From CAZEFK01 sp964511405 (lineage in GTDB: Bacteria > Pseudomonadota > Alphaproteobacteria > Elsterales > Elsteraceae), in contig CAZEFK010000073.1 in NCBI GenBank assembly GCA_964511405.1, forward strand, positions 1-31,283: a stretch of 31,283 nt of DNA, in the 5' to 3' direction. The notes below the pieces were generated by a model. That model searched no databases. It was given only the letters and a program-made list of their open reading frames with translations, and was not told where the DNA came from. This document shows, one piece after another, positions 23,532 through 31,283 of the stretch. A program made the position numbers and the translations under genes. Position 1 is the stretch's first letter. Every line of letters begins with the position of its first letter.

Positions 23532-25671
23532 CCTTGGCGCCGAGGTCGGCGGCGGTGAACGGCTTGGGCAGGATCCGGTCGAGCGGGACCTCGCGGGCCA
23601 GGGCCTCGGTGTTGGCGTAGCCGGTGACGAACAGGAACGGCAGCCCGGGCCGCCGGGCGCGCACGGCGCGGGCGAGCTCGACCCCGTTCATCCCCGGCAT
23701 CGCGTAGTCCAGAACCGCGAGCGTCACCCCGGCCTCCCGGTCCAGCTCCTCGAGTGCCGCTGGCCCGTTGCCGGCTTCCACGGTCGTGTAGCCGAGATTG
23801 GTCAGCATGTGGGCGGTTACCGCGCGCACGTCGTGATCATCATCGACTACCAGGATGACACCTTGGCCACCCGGGGCCGGGGCCTGCTGCCGCGGCGCGT
23901 CGGCAGCGGCCGGCATCGCGCCCGCCCGCGGCAGGTAGATGCGCACGGTGGTGCCGACGCCGACGGTGCTGTCGATCTTGACGCTGCCGCCCGACTGGTG
24001 GGCGAAGCCATGAACCTGGGACAGGCCCAGGCCGGAGCCGCGGCCCGGCTCCTTGGTCGTGAAGAACGGCTCGATCGCCCGGGCCAGGACCTCGGGCGCC
24101 ATGCCGGCGCCGCGATCGCGGACCACCACCATCACATACTCCCCGGCCGGCGGGTCCTCGGGCCGAACGGGCGGGCCGAGCACGGCGTTGGCGGTCTCGA
24201 TGGCAAGGCTGCCGCCGACGGGGACGGCATCGCGGGCGTTGATCGCCAGGTTCAGGATTGCCAGCTCGAGCTGGCCGCGGTCGGCCAGGGCCGGCCACAG
24301 CGCCGGCTCCAGCGCCACCTTGATGCCGACGGTGCCACCGATCGCGCTGTGCAGCAGCGGCTGCATGCCGGTGACCACCTCGTTGAGATCGATCGGCCGG
24401 GGGTCGAGCCGCTGCTTGCGCGCGAAGGCCAGCAATTGCCCGGTCAGGCGGCTGCCGCGGTCGGCCGCGGCGCGCATATGCTCGACCCGGCGCTGGCTCC
24501 GCCTGTCGAGACTGGCCGCGTCGGCCATCAGCTCCAGATTGCCGCTGATCACGGTCAGCAGGTTGTTGAAGTCGTGGGCGATCCCCGCGGTCAGCTGGCC
24601 CACGGCCTCGAGCCGCTGCGACTGGCGCAACTCGGCTTCGGCGGCTTCGCGGCGCGCCGCCTCCTCGCGCACCCGGGTCAGCGCCGCCTGCTCGCGCAGC
24701 GTCCGCCGCAGCGCGGTCCAGGACACGAAGAACAGCGCCGCCGTGGCCGAGCCGCCGACGATGAGATAGCGGGCCATGGTCCGGCGCCACCCGGCGACGA
24801 TCGCGTCGGTGCTGCGGCCGATGACGACAAAGGTCGGATAACCCGGCACCCGCTCATAGACGCAGCGCTGTTCCGGCTGGTCCTGGGCGGCGATCGCGGG
24901 CACCACATAGCGGCCGCCGGTCGGATGGCGGGTGATGGCCTCCAGGAACGCCGTCGACGCGGTCGCTGACTGCGGCCGCTGGCTCTCCGTCGGGAAGCGG
25001 ACCAGGATCTGGCCGTCGTCGCGGACCAGCTTGATCACCCAGCCATCGCCATCGGGCGCGGCGTCGCCCAGCAGCGTCTGATAGAATTGGGCAAAGAAGC
25101 CGGGCGACAGGGCGACGTCGGTCGCGCCGTCAAAGGCCCCGGTCGCGGTCTCGCGGCGGCGGCCCAGGCCGAAGAACGGCCGGCCGGTAACGCGGCTGAC
25201 CTCGAGCCGGCTGATATAGGTCGGCGTTGCGTTGGTGCGCAGCGCGGTGAACCAATCGCGGTCGGAGAAATCGATCGGCAGCATCGGCCAGGCGCCGGTC
25301 GCCAGCAGGCCGTGGCCGTCGCGCCCCACGACCACGAGCGACTGCACCTGCGGCAGGCCGGTGATGATGTTCTGGATGTCGCGGCGAAGGTCGCCTTCGG
25401 ACAACCGGATCAGCTGGTCGGACAAGCCTTGCAGCAACTGGTTGACGCGGTCGGCGACGAGCCGGTCGCTGTCGAGCACCTTGGCCGCATGTTCGCGGCC
25501 GATGGCGGCAATGCGGGCCCCGTCGCGGTCGGACTCGGCGAACGCCGTGCGAAAGCTCGCCCAGGCGATCGCCGCGAACAGGCCCATCGGCACCAGGACC
25601 GAAGCGACCAGCAGGATCCGAAGCGGACCGATCGCGTCCTTCGGGATCGCCTGCCCCGCCGATCGCCACAC
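23503..25671 (-). CDS. Hybrid sensor histidine kinase / response regulator
   Basis: A 722-aa membrane sensor. Residues about 17-38 and 297-317 are membrane segments enclosing a periplasmic dCache-like sensor (FSDRDWFTALRTNATPTYIS is a typical Cache stretch). A short coiled region leads to the H-box GIAHDFNNLL (His366), the N-box LNLAINARDA, and ATP motifs DRGAGM and GSGLGLSQVHG. A C-terminal receiver domain has acidic DDD at its start, phospho-acceptor Asp655 in LAVLDYAMPG and the conserved Lys in LPKPF. The start is a GTG at 25671 with GGGGG upstream. It resembles orphan kinases that phosphorylate their own receiver. It is convergent with the esterase remnant; the ligand is unknown. Confidence 0.92.
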   Translation of the reverse strand: MWRSAGQAIPKDAIGPLRILLVASVLVPMGLFAAIAWASFRTAFAESDRDGARIAAIGREHAAKVLDSDRLVADRVNQLLQGLSDQLIRLSEGDLRRDIQNIITGLPQVQSLVVVGRDGHGLLATGAWPMLPIDFSDRDWFTALRTNATPTYISRLEVSRVTGRPFFGLGRRRETATGAFDGATDVALSPGFFAQFYQTLLGDAAPDGDGWVIKLVRDDGQILVRFPTESQRPQSATASTAFLEAITRHPTGGRYVVPAIAAQDQPEQRCVYERVPGYPTFVVIGRSTDAIVAGWRRTMARYLIVGGSATAALFFVSWTALRRTLREQAALTRVREEAARREAAEAELRQSQRLEAVGQLTAGIAHDFNNLLTVISGNLELMADAASLDRRSQRRVEHMRAAADRGSRLTGQLLAFARKQRLDPRPIDLNEVVTGMQPLLHSAIGGTVGIKVALEPALWPALADRGQLELAILNLAINARDAVPVGGSLAIETANAVLGPPVRPEDPPAGEYVMVVVRDRGAGMAPEVLARAIEPFFTTKEPGRGSGLGLSQVHGFAHQSGGSVKIDSTVGVGTTVRIYLPRAGAMPAAADAPRQQAPAPGGQGVILVVDDDHDVRAVTAHMLTNLGYTTVEAGNGPAALEELDREAGVTLAVLDYAMPGMNGVELARAVRARRPGLPFLFVTGYANTEALAREVPLDRILPKPFTAADLGAKVRGALAAGG

Positions 25672-25716
25672 TGCATGCCCCCAATCCCGATGCCGGTCCT
25701 CCTCCCGGTCGCTCAG

Positions 25717-25736
25717 GGCCTGTCAGGGGTCAGGCC
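25717..25736 (-). terminator. Short hairpin at the end of the MucR gene
   Basis: GGCCTG, 8-base loop, CAGGCC; it spans the mucR stop codon. No T-run; weak. Confidence 0.25.
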
Positions 25737-26209
25737 TTGGCGCGGCGGCGGACTGGCCGTGCCGGCTCGGCTTCGATCCTGGACTTGCCGAGTCCGATCT
25801 GTTTGGCGAACTCGGACCGCCGCGCGGCATAGGTCGGCGCGACCATGGGATAGTCCGACGGCAAGCCCCACTTCGCCCGGTACTCCTCGGGCGTGATGTT
25901 GTACATCGTGCGCAGGTGCCGTTTCAGCATCTTCAGCTTCTTGCCGTCTTCCAGGCACACGATGTAGTCGGGCGTCACCGAGCGCCGGACCGGCACCGCC
26001 GGCACCGGCCGCTCCGCTGCCGCCGCCGGCGCGGTGCCCGCATCCATCGACAACAGGGCGTCGCGGATCGTCGTCAGCACATGGGCGATCGCGTCAGGCG
26101 CCACACTGTTGTTGGAAAAATAGGCGGTTGCCAAAGCGGTGGTGTGCTCCAGCAGCTCAGCGGTCTTGCGGGCGACCGGTGCGGCGGCGGCTGGATCGTT
26201 GCTGTCCAT
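25730..26209 (-). CDS. MucR/Ros family transcriptional regulator
   Basis: A 159-aa alphaproteobacterial regulator (MucR/Ros) that controls exopolysaccharide, cell cycle or virulence genes in relatives. The C-terminal DNA-binding core is conserved: DYIVCLEDGKKLKMLKRHLR, then the TPEEYRAKWGLPSDYPMVAP motif and YAARRSEFAKQIGLG. The zinc site is degenerate: the position of Ros's second Cys is Asp (CLED) and the second His is replaced (TMY), so it probably folds without zinc, as reported for some Mesorhizobium homologues. The start at 26209 has GAGGAAA about nine bases upstream; an ATG at 26239 lacks one. A TATAGA-type -10 lies at 26242-26247 on the minus strand. Confidence 0.88.
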   Translation of the reverse strand: MDSNDPAAAAPVARKTAELLEHTTALATAYFSNNSVAPDAIAHVLTTIRDALLSMDAGTAPAAAAERPVPAVPVRRSVTPDYIVCLEDGKKLKMLKRHLRTMYNITPEEYRAKWGLPSDYPMVAPTYAARRSEFAKQIGLGKSRIEAEPARPVRRRAKA

Positions 26210-26308
26210 GGATGGATCTTTCCTCAGTTCGAAGACCATAGTCTATAGCACAACGGGATTACTTCCAGGGATGGAATCGATGCCTTGGCCGCGATCGACG
26301 GCGGCGGC

Positions 26309-26338
26309 TTGACAGAGACGTAAGCATTAACTTACAGT
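26309..26338 (+). promoter_or_regulatory. Promoter with embedded operator for the ArsR-GST operon
   Basis: TTGACA (26309-26314), 18-bp spacer, TACAGT (26333-26338). The inverted repeat GTAAG-CATTAA-CTTAC (26320-26335) fills the spacer and overlaps the -10, a natural site for self-repression by the ArsR protein. Transcription would start about at the ATG (26344), which has no ribosome site. Confidence 0.5.
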
Positions 26339-26343
26339 TAGCC

Positions 26344-26661
26344 ATGGCTGACATGGCACGAACCCTCCACGCCTTGGCCGACCCGACCCGCCGTGCGGTG
26401 TTCGAGCGGCTGGCCGGCGGCCCCCAGCCGGTGGGCGTGATCGCCCGCGGGCTGCCGGTGAGCCGGCCGGCGGTGTCGCAGCATTTGGCGGTGTTGAAGG
26501 CCGCGGGGCTGGTCATCGACCGCGCCGAGGGCACCCGGCGCGTCTATCAGATCGATCCGCGTGGGCTGGGCGCCTTGCGCGCCTGGCTCGACCAGTTCTG
26601 GAGCACGGCCCTGGACGCCTTCGTCGCCGCAGCCGAATACCCCCCGACCGAGGAGACCTGA
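26344..26661 (+). CDS. ArsR family winged-helix regulator
   Basis: A 105-aa DNA-binding repressor of the ArsR/SmtB type. It begins RTLHALADPTRRAVFERLAG, then has the recognition helix SRPAVSQHLAVLKAAGLV and the wing EGTRRVYQIDP. The Cys metal-binding motif of true metal sensors (ELCVCD) is absent and there are no Cys at all, so it senses something other than a thiol-bound metal; it resembles the SdpR-like class. Starts at 26344 or 26353 are possible. It is followed after 3 bp by a GST gene, a common arrangement in which the regulator controls its partner. Confidence 0.9.
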   Translation: MADMARTLHALADPTRRAVFERLAGGPQPVGVIARGLPVSRPAVSQHLAVLKAAGLVIDRAEGTRRVYQIDPRGLGALRAWLDQFWSTALDAFVAAAEYPPTEET

Positions 26662-26664
26662 CCG

Positions 26665-27306
26665 ATGCCGGAGCTCGAAATCATCGGATCGCCGCTAAGC
26701 AATTTCGTCTGGGTCGTGCGCATCGCCTGCGGCGAGAAGGGCGTGCCCTATACCTTGACGCCGGCGATGCCGCGCACGCCCGAGGTCCAGGCGATCCACC
26801 CCCTGGGCAAGATCCCGGCGATGCGCCATGGCGACGTGGTGCTCGCCGAATCCAAGGCGATCTGCACCTATATCGACCAGACCTTCCCGGGCCCGCGGAT
26901 CATTCCCGAGAACCCGCGGCTGGCGGCGCTGACCGAGCAGTGGGTCTCGATCATCAACACGGCCATCGACCCGGTGGTGGTGCGCCGCTATCTGGGTGCC
27001 TATTTCTTCCCGAAGACGCCCGACGGCAGCCCCGATCGGGCGACCATCGCCGAGGTCCTGCCGACAATGGAGTCGCATCTGTCGCTGCTGGATCGCGCGG
27101 TGGCTTCGGGCCATCTGGTCGGCAGCGCCTTCACCCTGGCCGACGCCGATCTGGTCCCGATCCTCTATTATCTGAACAAGCTGCCGGAATCGGCCGCCAT
27201 GATCGCGGCGCGGCCGGCGCTCACGGCCTATCTGGCGCGCCACTTGGAGCGCCCGAGCGTGCGCGACACCGTGCCCCCGCCGATGCCGCCGCGCGATCCG
27301 GCCTGA
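26665..27306 (+). CDS. Glutathione S-transferase family protein
   Basis: A 213-aa GST-fold protein. The thioredoxin-like domain has SPLSNFVWVVRIACGEKGV in place of the usual catalytic loop, then HPLGKIPAMRHGDVVLAESKAICTY, with the cis-Pro and the ESKAI glutathione contact. The helical domain from about residue 88 includes FTLADADLVPILYY. It ends in a Pro-rich tail (PPPMPPRDPA). GAGGAGA precedes the ATG. It is co-transcribed with the ArsR regulator just upstream, and this is a second GST beside that at 8820-9431, but not closely similar to it. Substrate unknown. Confidence 0.88.
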   Translation: MPELEIIGSPLSNFVWVVRIACGEKGVPYTLTPAMPRTPEVQAIHPLGKIPAMRHGDVVLAESKAICTYIDQTFPGPRIIPENPRLAALTEQWVSIINTAIDPVVVRRYLGAYFFPKTPDGSPDRATIAEVLPTMESHLSLLDRAVASGHLVGSAFTLADADLVPILYYLNKLPESAAMIAARPALTAYLARHLERPSVRDTVPPPMPPRDPA

Positions 27307-27317
27307 GGCGGCCCGGA

Positions 27318-27347
27318 CCCTTCTCGGCCGCTTCAGGCCGAGAAGGG
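27318..27347. terminator. Strong hairpin between convergent GST and DUF1993 genes
   Basis: CCCTTCTCGGCC, 6-base loop GCTTCA, GGCCGAGAAGGG: perfect 12-bp arms, 11 bp past the GST stop. It can serve both strands. No T-run. Confidence 0.65.
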
Positions 27348-27357
27348 CGGCGCCGGA

Positions 27358-27864
27358 CTACAGGAAGTTGCCGAGATAGTCGCGCTTGCCGACGTCGACG
27401 CCGCTATGGCGCAAGATGTCGTAAGCGGTGGTGACGTGGAAATAGAAGTTGGGATAGGCGAACCTCAGCAGATATTGCTGGGCGGTGAACTTGGTCGGCT
27501 CGTTTCCCAACTTGAGCACGACTTCCCGGGTTTCCGCGCCGTCGACCTGTTCGGGCTTGACGCTGTGCAGGAAGTCGACGGTCTTGGCGATCCGCGCCGT
27601 GAGCTCCGGGAAGGTGGTCTCGGTGTCGGGGAAGCTCGGCACCTCGACGCCGGCCAGCCGGGCGCCGGCGCCCTTGGCCGAGTCGCTGGCGATCTGGACC
27701 TGCCGGGTCAGCGGGAACATGTCGGGATAGAGCCGCGCGGTCAGGAGCACCTGCGGATCGATCTTCTTCGCCTCGCAATGGGCGGCGCCCTTGTCGAGCA
27801 CGCCCGACAGCGCGGTCAGGATCTGGACCATCGGCGGAATGGCGGTCTGGTACAGCGACGGCAT
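27358..27864 (-). CDS. DUF1993 domain-containing protein
   Basis: A 168-aa member of the DUF1993 family (helical bundle, DinB-like fold suspected), with no known function. Marks: PPMVQILTALSGVLDKGAAH, LYPDMFPLTRQVQIASDSAK, and FYFHVTTAYDILRHSGVDVG at the end, the most conserved part of the family. Two ATGs compete: GAGGAGG abuts the one at 27870 but is six bases from the one at 27864, which decides for the latter. A longer frame upstream is not supported. Confidence 0.85.
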   Translation of the reverse strand: MPSLYQTAIPPMVQILTALSGVLDKGAAHCEAKKIDPQVLLTARLYPDMFPLTRQVQIASDSAKGAGARLAGVEVPSFPDTETTFPELTARIAKTVDFLHSVKPEQVDGAETREVVLKLGNEPTKFTAQQYLLRFAYPNFYFHVTTAYDILRHSGVDVGKRDYLGNFL

Positions 27865-27992
27865 GGTCATCCTCCTCGAGACTGCGGCATTCGGTCCGAA
27901 TACACCGGAACGCCCCGCCGGTGTGAGGGGCCTAACAGATGCGCGGCGCGCATGCCGCCTATGCTGCCGGCGAGCGTAACCGGGAGGGGACA

Positions 27993-28193
27993 ATGTCGAA
28001 AGCCGTGGCAGCAGCGATGCTCGCGGGCCTGTGCCTGAGCCAGGCGGCGGAAACGGAGCGGCCCCGGGCGCCCGCCGCGGAGCGGCCGGTTGCCCTGGTG
28101 TCGTCGGCCCGAACCGCCGACTGTCTGTCGCGCAGCGAGCGCTACGAGCTGGCCACCGATCCGCCCTTCCTGTTCACGCCGCGTTGCTTCTGA
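27993..28193 (+). CDS. Small exported hypothetical protein
   Basis: A 66-aa product that I do not recognise. A signal-like start (KAVAAAMLAGLCLSQAA) is followed by an Ala/Pro/Arg-rich linker and a C-terminal part with two Cys (ADCLSRSERYELATDPPF, then TPRCF) that could form a disulfide in the periplasm. In favour of a real gene are the ribosome site GGGAGGGG just upstream of the ATG and GC-ending codons. It lies upstream of clpB but separated by clpB's own promoter. Confidence 0.55.
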   Translation: MSKAVAAAMLAGLCLSQAAETERPRAPAAERPVALVSSARTADCLSRSERYELATDPPFLFTPRCF

Positions 28194-28211
28194 GGCGCCG
28201 GCGTTAACCTT

Positions 28212-28239
28212 CTTGATCGGCCGGCGCCCTGCACCATCT
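28212..28239 (+). promoter_or_regulatory. Probable sigma-32 heat-shock promoter of clpB
   Basis: CTTGAT (28212-28217), a 14-bp spacer, then CACCATCT (28232-28239), one mismatch from each of the RpoH consensus elements CTTGAA and CCCCATnT. It lies about 105 bp upstream of the clpB ATG. The leader between is very GC-rich and could fold. Confidence 0.55.
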
Positions 28240-28343
28240 GTGACAAACGGCAACGCGGCGGCTGCGCATGGGGCGGGCCGCCCGCCGATGCCGGCCCCCG
28301 CGCCGCGTGTCACGGGCGGGGGCGGACGAGTGCGGAGTGCCTA

Positions 28344-31001
<2,658 letters not shown>

Positions 31002-31009
31002 CGGACAAA

Positions 31010-31040
31010 GCCCCGCCGTCCCGACCCGGGACGGCGGGGC
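31010..31040 (+). terminator. Strong hairpin terminator after clpB
   Basis: GCCCCGCCGTCCCG, 3-base loop ACC, CGGGACGGCGGGGC: perfect 14-bp arms starting 9 bp after the clpB stop. The U-tract is poor (GCCAGCTTTGCTTTG), but stem stability is very high. Confidence 0.7.
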
Positions 31041-31046
31041 GCCAGC

Positions 31047-31101
31047 TTTGCTTTGTCTCCGCGCAGGCGGGATCCAGCCGCGACGGCAATTCCCGGCCGA
31101 G
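31047..31101 (+). repeat. Dispersed intergenic repeat, copy A (direct)
   Basis: TTTGCTTTGTC, then CGCGCAGGCGGGATCCAGCC and AATTCCCGGC; matches copy C at 31174-31234 with a small deletion. It belongs to the abundant GTCATCCCCGCG/GATCCAGC palindromic repeats of alphaproteobacterial genomes (known from general knowledge). Confidence 0.7.
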
Positions 31102-31125
31102 GCATTTGATAAGAACGTCGAGCCA

Positions 31126-31153
31126 GCTGGATCCCCGCCTTCGCGGGGATGAC
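31126..31153 (-). repeat. Dispersed intergenic repeat, copy B (inverted)
   Basis: GCTGGATCCCCGCC, then TTCGCGGGGATGAC: the reverse complement of the core of copies A and C. It contains its own stem-loop ATCCCCGC-CTTC-GCGGGGAT at 31131-31150. Confidence 0.7.
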
Positions 31154-31173
31154 GATCGAAGGGCAAGTTCCCT

Positions 31174-31234
31174 TTGCTTTGTCGTCATCCCGCGCAGGCG
31201 GGGATCCAGCCGTCATGGCCAATTCCCGGCTGAG
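31174..31234 (+). repeat. Dispersed intergenic repeat, copy C (direct)
   Basis: TTTGCTTTGTCGTCATCCCG, CGCAGGCGGGGATCCAGCCG and AATTCCCGGCTGAG. The remaining bases to the window end hold no gene; two GANTC sites (31255-31259 and 31275-31279) are noted. Confidence 0.7.
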
Positions 31235-31283
31235 AGCCGATCCCAAAAGGTCTTGAATCGGATCAATATGTTGTGATTCGGTG

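Noticed and set aside
31047..31234. Possible CRISPR-like array
   Set aside because: Only three copies, one inverted, without regular spacers; they fit dispersed palindromic repeats.
31255..31279. Two GANTC (CcrM-type) methylation sites near the window end
   Set aside because: Two sites 20 bp apart are suggestive for Alphaproteobacteria, but the gene they would regulate lies outside the window.

Overview
The window is about 31 kb of very GC-rich chromosome (third codon positions almost all G or C) with a compact layout, most likely from an alphaproteobacterium of the Rhodospirillales type. A MucR/Ros-family regulator, a DUF1127 small protein, a PEP-CTERM protein, several orphan substrate-binding proteins and short dispersed palindromic repeats of the 'GTCATCCCCGCG...GATCCAGC' type all fit this. 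The species assignment is inference. No tRNA, rRNA, CRISPR array, intact transposase or phage gene was seen.

Layout. (1) 1-4100: the 3' part of a sensor histidine kinase, convergent with a coupled pair on the minus strand (Na/Pi cotransporter then an archaeal-type IMP cyclohydrolase, PurO), then a DUF1203 gene. (2) 4100-9860: a possible small antitoxin-like gene under a palindromic promoter; a coupled AraC regulator and MOSC protein divergent from an azoreductase; a DUF1127 protein; two mutually exclusive small ORFs; a TetR regulator divergent from an isochorismatase-family hydrolase; a glutathione transferase and MsrB. This block looks like redox and electrophile defence with local regulators. 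(3) 10000-17050: a catabolic and uptake region. An NMT1-type binding protein is followed by a beta-keto acid cleavage enzyme (BKACE) and an ankyrin protein. In the opposite direction lie a DapA-like aldolase/lyase, a nucleoside hydrolase and a sugar-type binding protein, and divergent from these a peptide/nickel-type binding protein. None has a permease or ATPase nearby. (4) 17090-22000: a PEP-CTERM exported protein, a type IA topoisomerase (TopB), another periplasmic binding protein, and an HpcH/HpaI aldolase. (5) 22080-23531: a broken glucuronoyl-esterase-like gene whose middle has been replaced by an AT-richer Fic gene. (6) 23500-28200: a hybrid sensor kinase, a MucR regulator, an ArsR-GST operon, DUF1993 and a small exported protein. 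(7) 28200-31283: clpB with a likely sigma-32 promoter, a strong hairpin terminator, and a repeat cluster.

The most unusual spots are the esterase/fic replacement (22080-23531), with a Fic protein that seems to have lost its native N-terminus; the archaeal-type PurO; the two enzyme/binding-protein catabolic clusters without transporters; and several promoter regions where palindromes overlap core promoter elements, two of which look leaderless. I did not find a multigene system that I could defend as wholly new.
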